From the NCBI GenBank assembly GCA_017303335.1, contig JAFLBK010000001.1:625001-689000 (forward strand): a stretch of 64,000 nucleotides of DNA, given 5' to 3'. Below are positions 44,710-53,200 of the stretch, piece by piece. The notes beneath the pieces are model-generated. The model was not told the DNA's origin. It worked only from the letters and a program-made list of their open reading frames with translations, and searched no databases. How positions within the stretch are numbered: position 1 is the stretch's first letter; every line of letters begins with the position of its first letter. The DNA comes from Chitinophagales bacterium (GTDB lineage Bacteria > Bacteroidota > Bacteroidia > Chitinophagales > Chitinophagaceae). Both the position numbers and the translations under genes were made by a program.

Positions 44710-44912
44710 GCAATGATGTATGAATTTGGTTAAGAAAGGTTAAGGCCCCCATGAACGGTAACCCCTTTGGTAAAAACATGGTATACCTAACGAAGAAATC
44801 CCGCTATTTGAAGTGAATGGATTTTTTTTCTTAAGTAAATATTAAAATGTGCAGCATCCTGTTAAAAGGGGATAACGGTCTTAACCTTCGTTAACCCCTA
44901 CCTTTACATGGT

Positions 44913-45509
44913 ATGAACTACCTCGCACATGCATATCTTTCTTTTGACGAACCGGATATTTTGCTGGGAAATATGATCAGTGATTTCATTAAAGGAAAAA
45001 GCCAGTTCAACTACCCTGGCCCGGTTCAGCGGGGTATTAAATTACACCGCCTGATCGACGCATTTACGGATATCCACCCGGCAACCCAGGAAATAAAGCT
45101 GTTTTTCAGACCTGCCTACAGGCTGTACGCGGGCGCTTTTGCCGATATCGTCTATGATCATTTTCTGGCCAACGACCGGGGTGAATTCGGTAATCCCGGG
45201 AACTTAAGCGATTTCGCTGCCAGGACCTACCGGCTACTTGAGATCAAAAGCCCGCAATTCCCACCCGCATTCCAACGCATGTTCCCTTTCATGAAGCAGC
45301 AGGACTGGCTCTCAAATTACCGGTTGAAAGAGGGAATCCGGAATAGCTTTACCGGTCTTCAGCGAAGGGCAATGTACATTCCGGAAACGAACACGGCTTT
45401 TGAGATTTTCAACAACCAGTATGCGGCAATTCAGGATTGCTACAACCTATTCTTCCCGGATGTAAAAAAATTCGCCCGGGAGCAGTTCGATACGCTTGTA
45501 AAAAACTGA
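44913..45509 (+). CDS. acpH: Acyl carrier protein phosphodiesterase (AcpH/DUF479)
   Basis: The 198-residue protein starts MNYLAHAYLSF and has GNMISDFIKG, RGIKLHRLIDAFTDIHP and YDHFLAN, the His/Asp-rich helical signature of AcpH. The family removes 4'-phosphopantetheine from holo-ACP. In this window it is separated from the carrier proteins by 24 kb, so a special link with the polysaccharide cassette cannot be claimed; it is probably general. A -7-like TACCTTTA lies at 44899-44906 right before the start. Confidence 0.88.
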   Translation: MNYLAHAYLSFDEPDILLGNMISDFIKGKSQFNYPGPVQRGIKLHRLIDAFTDIHPATQEIKLFFRPAYRLYAGAFADIVYDHFLANDRGEFGNPGNLSDFAARTYRLLEIKSPQFPPAFQRMFPFMKQQDWLSNYRLKEGIRNSFTGLQRRAMYIPETNTAFEIFNNQYAAIQDCYNLFFPDVKKFAREQFDTLVKN

Positions 45510-45530
45510 TACCTTTATACAAAAGACATC

Positions 45531-46091
45531 ATGCGTTTATTCTTATTGACCGTTTTATTCAGTCTTTCACTTTTGGCGGTACACGCACAAACCAACTTAC
45601 CTCCGCTTGATAAATCCCCGATGGATGTGAGCTACTACCCGGTCAATTACCCGCTTTTGAAGGTACAGGGAAAATCGACCGAGCCGCTTGTTGCACGGGT
45701 GATCTACAGCAGGCCGCAGAAAAATGGTCGTGTTATTTTTGGTGAACTGATCGGATACGGAAGCGTTTGGAGACTAGGGGCCAATGAAGCTACCGAGATT
45801 GAATTCTATAAAGATGTAAAAATCAACAATACCAAAATAAAAAAGGGACGTTATACACTTTATTGCATTCCTTATCCCGATAAATGGACATTGATCCTGA
45901 ACAAAGAAACCGACATCTGGGGATCATTCGGGTATGACACAAAAAAAGACCTGCTCCGGGTTACGCTTCCGGTTCAAAAACAACCGGCGGTAACAGAAGA
46001 GTTTGTAATGGCTTTTGAAAAAGCATCCGGGGGCGCCGCACTGGTCATCGCCTGGGATGATCTGAAACTAAGCCTCCCTATTTCCTTTTAA
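45531..46091 (+). CDS. Secreted DUF2911 protein
   Basis: The 186-residue protein has signal peptide 1-19 and a DUF2911 domain: LDKSPMDVSYYPVNYP, ARVIYSRPQKNGRVIFG, WRLGANEATEIEFYKDV, GRYTLYCIPYPDKWTLILNKE. The family is widespread in Bacteroidota and has no assigned reaction; the beta-rich fold suggests ligand binding outside the cytoplasm. A second copy follows 9 bases downstream and the acpH-like gene precedes it by 21 bases. Confidence 0.85.
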   Translation: MRLFLLTVLFSLSLLAVHAQTNLPPLDKSPMDVSYYPVNYPLLKVQGKSTEPLVARVIYSRPQKNGRVIFGELIGYGSVWRLGANEATEIEFYKDVKINNTKIKKGRYTLYCIPYPDKWTLILNKETDIWGSFGYDTKKDLLRVTLPVQKQPAVTEEFVMAFEKASGGAALVIAWDDLKLSLPISF

Positions 46092-46100
46092 CTGTATACT

Positions 46101-46754
46101 ATGATTGCATACAAACAGCTTGTCTATTCTGTTATCATTACCACCGCAGCTGCCTGTACGGCTTGCCATGAACCCGGAGGCAGGGACCGCTCCCAGAATA
46201 TGATCAAACCAACGCCAACGGTTTTTACCGACAGCAATACATTGGCTATCGACCGATCGCCCATGGATATGATCTATTTCCCGGTTGATTACCCGAAGGA
46301 AAAAATGGCGGACGCCAGTCTTACAGACCCTCTTGCCCGCGTGATCTACAGCAGACCGCAACGAAACGGGCGCATCCTTTTTGCCGACTCCGCCGTAACA
46401 CAAAATTTTATTCAACACTATGGCCATGAGTGGCGGCTGGGGGCCAACGAAGCTACCGAGATCGAATTTTTCAAACCCGCTTCCGTAAGCGGTAAAACCA
46501 TACCCGCCGGCAGGTATATCCTCTACTGCATCCCCTACCCGGACAAATGGAAGATTATCTTCAACAACAATCTTTTCAGCTGGGGATTACACATGGATCA
46601 AACAAAAGACATCGCCGCTATCGATATACCTGTCAGCCACAATAACCCTCCCGCGGAATATTTCACCATGCAATTCCAGGCTGCAGCCAAGGGGTGCCAT
46701 CTCATTATGCAATGGGGGGATATCAAAGCGGAATTACCGATCGTATTTAACTAA
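46101..46754 (+). CDS. DUF2911 lipoprotein, paralogue of the preceding gene
   Basis: The 217-residue protein has a lipoprotein-like signal; cysteines at about 19 (TAAACTACHEP) and 22 offer a lipobox. The DUF2911 core repeats that of the gene before: IDRSPMDMIYFPVDYP, ARVIYSRPQRNGRILFA, WRLGANEATEIEFFKP, GRYILYCIPYPDKWKIIFNN. The long extra N-terminal linker (about 23-50) fits membrane tethering. The tandem pair is a local duplication in which one copy is soluble and one anchored. Confidence 0.82.
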   Translation: MIAYKQLVYSVIITTAAACTACHEPGGRDRSQNMIKPTPTVFTDSNTLAIDRSPMDMIYFPVDYPKEKMADASLTDPLARVIYSRPQRNGRILFADSAVTQNFIQHYGHEWRLGANEATEIEFFKPASVSGKTIPAGRYILYCIPYPDKWKIIFNNNLFSWGLHMDQTKDIAAIDIPVSHNNPPAEYFTMQFQAAAKGCHLIMQWGDIKAELPIVFN

Positions 46755-46787
46755 AGCCGCCTCGTTTTTTTTGCCGATATTTACACA

Positions 46788-48674
46788 ATGTGCGGTATTG
46801 CGGGCATATTGCTTAAGTATCCCAACCCGGCTGCTTCTGTTCACCTGAAAAAAATGACTACGATCCTGGCCCATCGTGGTCCGGATGGTGAAGAAACCTG
46901 GAGCAGCCTGGATAATACTGTACACCTGGGCCATCGCCGTTTGTCCATACTCGATCTCAGTGAAAGGGGTTCTCAACCCATGGCGTATGCCGGGCGATAC
47001 CAGATCGTTCATAACGGAGAGGTATACAATTACAGCGAGATCCGGGATTTTTTACAAGCCAAGGGATATCAGTTCTCTTCACGGACCGACACTGAGGTGA
47101 TCGTTGCGGCTTACGACTTCTGGAAAGAAAGGTGCCTGCAGCAGTTCGAAGGCATGTTCGCTTTCGCCATCTGGGATGAAAAGGAAAAACAACTCTTCGC
47201 TGCCCGTGACCGGTTCGGTGAAAAACCGTTTTACTATTACGAAGACGAAGAGAACTTTGTTTTTGCCAGCGAAATGAAAGCGCTCTGGAAAATCGGGATC
47301 GACAAAACGATCGACCGGAAAATGCTGCTTAACTACCTGAGCATGGGTCATGTTCAGAATTGCATCGACAAGGAACAGACATTTTACGAATCCATCTATT
47401 CCCTGCCCCCGGCACATTATCTTACCATGAACACCGTGGGTGTTCCTTCGCGTATAAAGCGATACTGGAATATAAACCGGGAAAATAAAATCGACATCTC
47501 CCTGCCGGATGCTTCCGAACGATTTCTCTTTCTGCTTAACAACTCCGTTAAATACCGCCTGCGGAGCGATGTGCCGCTTGGCACCAGCCTCAGTGGCGGT
47601 ATCGACAGTTCGGCAATCGCTTATACCGTTAAGCAATTCCAGCAAACGAGCCAGGATAATGGATATTCTTCTTCATTCCGGGGTGAAACCCTGAAAACAT
47701 TTTCCGCCACGTTTCCAGGCTTCGAGCGGAACGAAGCGGACTATATCAGCCAGCTTTCCGGCGAACTGGGTATAACGAATTACAGCACCCAACCCTCCAT
47801 GGAAGAGCTGATCCGTGATTTTGAAAAGGTTTGCTACCACCAGGAAGAACCCTTTCAATCCTCCGGTATATATGCCCAGTTCCGGGTGTACGCCCTTGCC
47901 CGCGAGCATAATATCAAGGTGCTGCTGGATGGGCAGGGCGCCGATGAAATACTGGCCGGCTACCCGAAATATATTCATTGGTATCTGCAGGAAGTATTGA
48001 GCCGGCACCGGATCGGATCGGCCAGTGATGAACGAAAGGCCTTTGTGAGAAACGGAATACCTTTCCTGTGGGATATCAAAAACATCTTTGCCGCTTTCCT
48101 CCCCTCCCATGCGGCCATCCAACTGGAAAAAAAAGAATACCTGCGAACCATCCGGCAACCGGATATCGATCCCGATTTTATCCGCTCACTCCGCGGACGG
48201 GAATGGGAAGGCATCCACAAACCCATCGTCACCAAACTGAACGATATTCTCTATTTCAACACCATGGAAATGGGCTTGGAAGAGCTGCTTCGGTTTGCCG
48301 ACCGGAACAGCATGGCTCATGGCAGGGAAGTACGGCTGCCCTTTCTGAACCACCAGCTGGTGGAATTCATTTTCTCGCTTCCGGCCCAATTGAAGATGCA
48401 CCAGGGCTGGACAAAATTCCTGCTGCGGCACAGTATGAACCATAAATTACTGGATGCGATCACCTGGCGCAAGGAAAAAGTAGGATTTGAAACCCCGCAA
48501 AAAGAATGGATGAAGACCCCGGCCATGCAGGAGTACATCCAGGAATCCAGGCGGAAACTGGTGAACGCACACATCCTGCAACGAAAAGTGCTCGACAGGC
48601 AGATCGTTCCCTCGGCCGCCCACGATGAACAAAACTCCGACTGGCGTTACCTGTGTGCCGCACAGTTTATCTGA
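46788..48674 (+). CDS. asnB: Asparagine synthetase B (glutamine-hydrolysing)
   Basis: The 628-residue enzyme makes asparagine from aspartate, glutamine and ATP. Glutaminase domain: MCGIAGILL with Cys2, AHRGPDGEETW, VHNGEVYNY. Synthetase domain: LGTSLSGGIDSSAIAY PP-loop (about 265), LLDGQGADEILAGYPKY, and RFADRNSMAHGREVRLPFLNHQLVEF. Length is normal. It differs clearly from the AsnB in the polysaccharide cluster and is the better candidate for the general enzyme. Confidence 0.88.
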   Translation: MCGIAGILLKYPNPAASVHLKKMTTILAHRGPDGEETWSSLDNTVHLGHRRLSILDLSERGSQPMAYAGRYQIVHNGEVYNYSEIRDFLQAKGYQFSSRTDTEVIVAAYDFWKERCLQQFEGMFAFAIWDEKEKQLFAARDRFGEKPFYYYEDEENFVFASEMKALWKIGIDKTIDRKMLLNYLSMGHVQNCIDKEQTFYESIYSLPPAHYLTMNTVGVPSRIKRYWNINRENKIDISLPDASERFLFLLNNSVKYRLRSDVPLGTSLSGGIDSSAIAYTVKQFQQTSQDNGYSSSFRGETLKTFSATFPGFERNEADYISQLSGELGITNYSTQPSMEELIRDFEKVCYHQEEPFQSSGIYAQFRVYALAREHNIKVLLDGQGADEILAGYPKYIHWYLQEVLSRHRIGSASDERKAFVRNGIPFLWDIKNIFAAFLPSHAAIQLEKKEYLRTIRQPDIDPDFIRSLRGREWEGIHKPIVTKLNDILYFNTMEMGLEELLRFADRNSMAHGREVRLPFLNHQLVEFIFSLPAQLKMHQGWTKFLLRHSMNHKLLDAITWRKEKVGFETPQKEWMKTPAMQEYIQESRRKLVNAHILQRKVLDRQIVPSAAHDEQNSDWRYLCAAQFI

Positions 48675-48675
48675 C

Positions 48676-48705
48676 TTGTAATTCGGCGGTATTTCCGCAA
48701 CTTTG
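48676..48705 (+). promoter_or_regulatory. Promoter of the transsulfuration gene
   Basis: TTG at 48676-48678, 19 bases, then CAACTTTG at 48698-48705 (one mismatch to TAnnTTTG). The start codon at 48742 leaves a leader of about 30 bases, and the site begins only 2 bases after the asnB stop. Confidence 0.5.
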
Positions 48706-48741
48706 CAGCGCATCTTAATCCAGATACTTAATACACAGAAT

Positions 48742-49881
48742 ATGAAGCTTGCTACCAAATTCATTCATGCCGGCGCAGAACCGGATCCCAGCACCGGTGC
48801 GATCATGACACCGATCTACCAGACAAGTACCTATGTTCAATCGGCGCCGGGTAAACACAAAGGATACGAATACGCCCGATCCCAAAACCCGACCCGCAAG
48901 GCCCTGGAAGATGCCTATGCCAGCATTGAAAATGCAAAATTCGCCCTGGCTTTCGGCAGCGGCGTGGCAGCCACCGACAGTGTGATGAAATTGCTGAACC
49001 CCGGCGATGAGGTCATTGCCGCCAACGATATGTACGGAGGCACCTACCGCCTCTTCACCAAAGTATGGGAACGATTCGGCATCAGGTTCATCTACGTGGA
49101 TACCACCCATGCCGGCAATATCAAACAAGCCGTAACCGCCAACACCAAATTGATCTGGCTGGAAACGCCGACAAACCCATTGATGAACATTACCGATATA
49201 GCGGCAGCCGCGGCTATCGCGAAATCCGCCAAGGCCCTGCTATGCGTCGATAATACCTTCGCCTCCCCCTACCTCCAGAACCCGCTCGACCTGGGCGCCG
49301 ACATCGTAATGCATTCCGCCACCAAATACCTCAGCGGGCACAGCGATGTGATCCAGGGCGCTTTGATGATGAACGACGCCGACCTCCGGGAAAAACTCTA
49401 TTTCATTCAGAAAAGCTGTGGCGCCGTTCCGGGACCGATGGATTGCTTCCTCATCCTCCGGGGTATCAAAACCCTGCATGTTCGTATGAAACAGCATTGC
49501 GAGAACGGAGAAAAAATAGCCCGCTGGTTACGCAACCATCCCAAAGTAAGCAAGGTGTACTGGCCCGGTTTCGAAGACAGTAAGGGGCACGCCATTGCCA
49601 AAAGCCAGATGCGTGGTTTCGGTGGTATGATCAGCTTTGAACTGAAAGACCCGGGCATCGAAGCGGCCACTAAGGTGCTTTCATCCACCCGCCTGTTTTC
49701 TCTGGCGGAAAGCCTCGGCGGCGTGGAATCGCTGATCAATCATCCGGCAAGTATGACGCATGCCAGCATACCACGGGAAGAACGGATCAAGAACGGCCTT
49801 TCCGATTCGCTCATACGCCTGAGTGTGGGCATCGAAGACGCGGACGACCTGATCGCTGACCTGGAACAGGCAATCGGGTAA
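48742..49881 (+). CDS. Cystathionine gamma-synthase/lyase family PLP enzyme
   Basis: The 379-residue enzyme belongs to the Cys/Met metabolism PLP family: KFIHAGAEPDPSTGAIMTPIYQTSTYVQ, YEYARSQNPTRKALE, SGVAATDS, the PLP-lysine motif HSATKYLSGHSDVIQG, then GGVESLINHPASMTHA and LSVGIEDADDLIADLEQA. It catalyses gamma-replacement or gamma-elimination in transsulfuration; synthase and lyase cannot be told apart safely from the sequence. Start ATG at 48742 (MKLATKF); the frame is open to a TTG at 48703, but that part overlaps the promoter and does not match the family. Confidence 0.88.
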   Translation: MKLATKFIHAGAEPDPSTGAIMTPIYQTSTYVQSAPGKHKGYEYARSQNPTRKALEDAYASIENAKFALAFGSGVAATDSVMKLLNPGDEVIAANDMYGGTYRLFTKVWERFGIRFIYVDTTHAGNIKQAVTANTKLIWLETPTNPLMNITDIAAAAAIAKSAKALLCVDNTFASPYLQNPLDLGADIVMHSATKYLSGHSDVIQGALMMNDADLREKLYFIQKSCGAVPGPMDCFLILRGIKTLHVRMKQHCENGEKIARWLRNHPKVSKVYWPGFEDSKGHAIAKSQMRGFGGMISFELKDPGIEAATKVLSSTRLFSLAESLGGVESLINHPASMTHASIPREERIKNGLSDSLIRLSVGIEDADDLIADLEQAIG

Positions 49882-49884
49882 ACG

Positions 49885-50124
49885 ATGGAACTATTCATCG
49901 AGATCATCGGCTGGATCGGCGCCGTACTGATCGTTGGCGCCTATTTCCTGAACATCAACGGAAAGCTGCAAAGCGGTTCACCCCTGTACATCATCAGCAA
50001 TTTACTGGGGGGCGTCTTCTTTACCTTCAATACACTGATGCACCAGGCATACCCTTCGATGATTGTAAACATCATCTGGGTATTCATCGCCATCGCGGCG
50101 TTGCTCAAAAAGAAAAAGACATGA
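49885..50124 (+). CDS. Small membrane protein (CBU_0592 family)
   Basis: The 79-residue protein has three hydrophobic segments (about 5-22, 33-52 and 56-73) and a Lys-rich C-terminus (KKKKT). The pattern GWIGAVLIVGAYFLNINGKL...YIISNLLGGVFFTFNTL resembles the CBU_0592 family of unknown function. It starts 3 bases after the transsulfuration gene and overlaps the next start by 4 bases. Confidence 0.75.
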   Translation: MELFIEIIGWIGAVLIVGAYFLNINGKLQSGSPLYIISNLLGGVFFTFNTLMHQAYPSMIVNIIWVFIAIAALLKKKKT

Positions 50125-50921
50125 AGGGCGCCCGACAAAAAAAGGATCTGAAGCTATTCCTGGATCAAAAAGCCGACTTATACAACCAGGTTTCGTTCAT
50201 CAACGACGATCCTGTTTCCATCCCCCATCGCTTCACCCGCAAACAGGATATCGAGATCGCCGGTTTCTTTGCCGCCATCTTTTCCTGGGGCAACCGGGCA
50301 ACCATCATCAACAAATCGCGGGAATTGCTCAACCTGATGGATAACGCCCCGTATGATTTCTGCCTGCAGCATACCGCTATAGACCTGAAAAAAATACTGG
50401 CATTTAAACACCGCACTTTCAACGCCACCGATCTGCTGTACTTTATCGATTTCTTCGCCATGCATTACCGCAAACACCCATCCCTCGAACCGGCCTTCAC
50501 CCATAGCATGAACCCGGGGGACCCCACCGTTGAAAACGGACTCGCCGGTTTCTATGAATATTTTTTCTCGCTGACCGATATTCCCGCCCGCACCCGCAAG
50601 CACATCGCTTCGCCGGCCAAGAACTCATCCTGCAAGCGGATCAATATGTACCTGCGCTGGATGGTACGTTCCGATGAACGGGGGGTGGATTTCGGTATCT
50701 GGAAGAACATCTCCCCGGCACAACTCATTTGCCCGCTGGATGTACACGTGATCAGAGTCGCCCGGCAACTGGGGATACTGCAACGGGCGGTGCCCGACTG
50801 GCAGGCAGCGTTGGAGTTAACGGCCTTTTTGCGTACTTTGGATAAGGAGGACCCGGTGAAATACGATTTTGCGCTTTTTGGCACCGGTGTGATGGAAAAC
50901 AAAAGTCCACACTTAGCCTGA
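50121..50921 (+). CDS. TIGR02757 family (DUF2400) protein
   Basis: The 266-residue protein begins about 12 residues after a basic start with LKLFLDQKADLYN and continues DPVSIPHRFTRKQDIEIAGFFAAIFSWGNRATIINKS, then MYLRWMVRSDERGVDFGIW and ICPLDVHVIRVARQLG. These are the TIGR02757 signatures. The MYLRWMVR...DFGIW and PLDVH pattern recalls helix-hairpin-helix DNA glycosylases, so a nucleic acid role is possible but unproven. ATG overlaps the stop of the gene before (ATGA). Confidence 0.85.
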   Translation: MKGARQKKDLKLFLDQKADLYNQVSFINDDPVSIPHRFTRKQDIEIAGFFAAIFSWGNRATIINKSRELLNLMDNAPYDFCLQHTAIDLKKILAFKHRTFNATDLLYFIDFFAMHYRKHPSLEPAFTHSMNPGDPTVENGLAGFYEYFFSLTDIPARTRKHIASPAKNSSCKRINMYLRWMVRSDERGVDFGIWKNISPAQLICPLDVHVIRVARQLGILQRAVPDWQAALELTAFLRTLDKEDPVKYDFALFGTGVMENKSPHLA

Positions 50922-50927
50922 TCCGGT

Positions 50928-51251
50928 ATGGAAAACACAGAACTCATACGCCTGCTCAACAAAGACCTGCCGCTTGAACTGCCCGGGCATCTCAACCAGG
51001 AGGAGATAAAGGCCCGCCTGGCCGACTGGATCAATGAACTGATCAAACACGATTTTGAAAAACTTGTATCGTTGCTTTACCGCATCGATGTACACGAACA
51101 GAAACTACGCACCTTGCTCAAGCAATTCCCGGATGAAGACGCGGGCCACATCATCGCTTCGCTGATCCTGGAACGCCAGGAACAGAAACAAAAATCCCGT
51201 CAGCTTTTCAGTCAACGGGACGATACGGTTAGTGAAGAAGAAAAGTGGTGA
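50928..51251 (+). CDS. Conserved hypothetical, helical, cytosolic
   Basis: The 107-residue protein has no signal peptide or membrane segment and is rich in charged helices (KARLADWINELIKHDFEKLVSLLYRIDVHEQKLRTLLKQF). The C-terminal third is Glu/Gln/Lys-rich and probably disordered. Not a family I recognise with certainty. It starts 6 bases after the TIGR02757 gene and is likely co-transcribed with it. Confidence 0.7.
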   Translation: MENTELIRLLNKDLPLELPGHLNQEEIKARLADWINELIKHDFEKLVSLLYRIDVHEQKLRTLLKQFPDEDAGHIIASLILERQEQKQKSRQLFSQRDDTVSEEEKW

Positions 51252-51256
51252 TCCAA

Positions 51257-51964
51257 TCAATGCTCCTGCAATTGCTTCGTCGGCTCACTCCGGGCGAACA
51301 TCAGCTCCTTTACTTTTTCTTTATCTTCTTTTTCTTTTTTCAGATCGAACATGGTACCGAACACATGATCCCATAAGGTAGAGCTGACGCCAAATCCCAG
51401 GTGTTCATTCTTGTAATGATGCAGGTGGTGATTGCGCCACAGGCCCTTCATCCATTTGAACGGGGGATTCCAGGCGTGGATCGCGTAGTGCATGGTTCCG
51501 TATATCAGGTATCCCAGTACAAAACCGGGGAAGAAGGAAAACACATAAACCGTTGCGCCCGCGGCGAGAAATGCCAGGTAAAAGAGTACGAAAAGCGTTG
51601 TGGAAATCAGGAGGCTTGGTACCGGGGGCATAAAGAGCCGTTCCTTGTCTCTCGGGTATTCGTGGTGATTTCCGTGAATGATATACACAAAACGGGTAGC
51701 TCTTTCACTTTCCGCTACATAATGAAACGCGTATCGGTGGATCGTATACTCAAACAGGGTCCAGAAGAACATTCCTCCCAAAAAAGAAAGCACAACCGGC
51801 ACAACTCCCAGCCCCAATGAAGTGGCGCTGTAATACAGCAAGAGGCCGATGATGGGAAGATAAAGCCCCCATATCACCAAGGGATGTGTCTTGGTAAGAT
51901 ACTCGAGGTATTGATTTTTAAAAATACGGGCCTGGCCCTTATTGTGGATTTTTTCAAATTTCAT
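51257..51964 (-). CDS. Fatty acid hydroxylase/sterol desaturase superfamily protein
   Basis: The 235-residue membrane enzyme has four or five membrane segments and the histidine boxes of the diiron family: HRYAFHY, HGNHHEYP, HYAIHAW and NHHLHHY. Layout and length resemble fatty acid 2-hydroxylases (Scs7/FA2H core), which hydroxylate acyl chains of sphingolipids; Bacteroidota make sphingolipids, so 2-hydroxylation of ceramide or lipid A chains is plausible. Its convergent neighbour ends 5 bases away. Confidence 0.85.
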   Translation of the reverse strand: MKFEKIHNKGQARIFKNQYLEYLTKTHPLVIWGLYLPIIGLLLYYSATSLGLGVVPVVLSFLGGMFFWTLFEYTIHRYAFHYVAESERATRFVYIIHGNHHEYPRDKERLFMPPVPSLLISTTLFVLFYLAFLAAGATVYVFSFFPGFVLGYLIYGTMHYAIHAWNPPFKWMKGLWRNHHLHHYKNEHLGFGVSSTLWDHVFGTMFDLKKEKEDKEKVKELMFARSEPTKQLQEH

Positions 51965-51980
51965 GGCAAAAGAATTCTGT

Positions 51981-51988
51981 ACAAAAAT
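51981..51988 (-). promoter_or_regulatory. Candidate -7 element of the hydroxylase gene
   Basis: TATTTTTG on the - strand, a full match to TAnnTTTG, 17 bases upstream of the start codon. No good -33 element at 19-21 bases. Confidence 0.35.
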
Positions 51989-52034
51989 ATATAAACTACA
52001 ATGAATTTACCACCCTGTCCTTCGCTTTAATGGC

Positions 52035-52042
52035 TAAATTTG
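52035..52042 (+). promoter_or_regulatory. Candidate -7 element of the fumarylacetoacetase gene
   Basis: TAAATTTG, a full match to TAnnTTTG, 18 bases upstream of the ATG at 52061. The -33 position is weak. A very short leader would result, as is common in Bacteroidota. Confidence 0.4.
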
Positions 52043-52060
52043 CCGGCAACAACCTAAAAG

Positions 52061-53068
52061 ATGAAATTAGTTACCTACCTGAAAGACGGTTATGCCCAAC
52101 TGGGTATGGTCGTGGACGGCAAAATTTACCCCATGGACGCCCTCCACAACGACCTTCCCAACAGCATGGCCATGCTGTTGAATTTCTGGGACGACGTGAT
52201 GCCCATTGCCCGAGCAGCCGAGCAACGGATCAAGGAAGGATTCTCCCGGGATGGGCTGGCCGACAGCTTTGATGGGGCCGAAATCATGGCCCCGGTCCCG
52301 CATCCGACCAGTTGCCGCGACGGATATGCCTTCCGCCAGCATGTGGCTGCCGCCCGCCGCAACCGCAAAGTAGATATGATCCCCGAATTCGACCAATATC
52401 CCATCTTCTATTTCACCAACCACAACAGCATCCAGGGACCCGGCGACATTGTGTGCATGCCCGACCATTTCAAAAAACTCGATTTTGAACTGGAGGCCGC
52501 GGTGGTGATCTGCCGGCCGGGAAGAAATATCCGGGCCGCGGAAGCGGATGAATACATCGGCGGACTGATGATCATGAACGATATGAGCGCCCGCACCCTG
52601 CAGATGGAAGAAATGCTGCTCAACCTGGGTCCGGCCAAGGGAAAGGATTTTTGTACCGTCATCGGCCCCATGCTGGTTACCCTCGATGAACTGGAGCCGT
52701 ACGAAGTGGCTTGTAAAGAGAATCATACGGGCAAGGCCTGGAACCTGCAGATGAAATGCCGGGTGAATGGCGTGCAGGTAAGCGAAGGGAATGTAGCCGA
52801 CATGGACTGGACCTTTGCCGAAATCATCGAACGCTGCAGCTATGGTGTACACCTGTTACCAGGTGATGTGATCGGAAGCGGCACCGTTGGCACCGGTTGC
52901 TTCCTGGAACTGAACGGCACCGGCAAACTGAACGACCCCAACTACACCGAACAATGGCTCCAGGAAGGCGATGTGGTGGAAATGGAGATCGATGGATTGG
53001 GAACACTTACCAACAAGATTATAAAGGATGAAGATGCATTTTCTATTTTGGATCTGAAGAAAAAATAG
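52061..53068 (+). CDS. Fumarylacetoacetate hydrolase family protein
   Basis: The 335-residue protein starts MKLVTYLKDGYAQLGMVVDGKIYP. The catalytic FAH domain (about 70-325) has DFELEAAVVICRPGRNI with the metal-ligand acidic residues, GGLMIMNDMSARTLQ, and GDVIGSGTVGTGC followed by WLQEGDVVEMEIDGLGTLTN. By family it cleaves a C-C bond in a beta-diketo acid; the size fits the fumarylacetoacetase step of homogentisate (tyrosine) breakdown. A flavin reductase-like gene follows, a pairing I associate with aromatic catabolism loci. Confidence 0.88.
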   Translation: MKLVTYLKDGYAQLGMVVDGKIYPMDALHNDLPNSMAMLLNFWDDVMPIARAAEQRIKEGFSRDGLADSFDGAEIMAPVPHPTSCRDGYAFRQHVAAARRNRKVDMIPEFDQYPIFYFTNHNSIQGPGDIVCMPDHFKKLDFELEAAVVICRPGRNIRAAEADEYIGGLMIMNDMSARTLQMEEMLLNLGPAKGKDFCTVIGPMLVTLDELEPYEVACKENHTGKAWNLQMKCRVNGVQVSEGNVADMDWTFAEIIERCSYGVHLLPGDVIGSGTVGTGCFLELNGTGKLNDPNYTEQWLQEGDVVEMEIDGLGTLTNKIIKDEDAFSILDLKKK

Positions 53069-53146
53069 TCCCGGGTTTGATGTTCCTGGTGGCGGGTTAA
53101 ATACATAGATTATGTGCTGAAATCACATCGAGAGCCCTATGCAAAA

Positions 53147-53170
53147 CCCGTAACCCCTAACCCGAAACCC
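53147..53170 (-). other. Potential G-quadruplex sequence
   Basis: On the - strand four G tracts of 3-4 (GGG, GGG, GGGG, GGG) with loops of 4, 3 and 4 bases. It lies in the 132-bp gap between the two aromatic-catabolism genes, 31 bases before the flavin reductase start. Pattern match only. Confidence 0.5.
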
Positions 53171-53200
53171 ACAACCAGAACAGCTTAAAGCGCCCCGTTC

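Noticed and set aside
44913-45509. ACP phosphodiesterase as part of the Dlt-like cassette
   Set aside because: It would act on carrier proteins, but it lies 24 kb away on the other strand in a separate gene group; the link is not supported.
50121-50921. TIGR02757 protein as a DNA glycosylase
   Set aside because: Some residues recall helix-hairpin-helix glycosylases, but the catalytic Lys/Asp pair could not be placed, so only the family name is given.
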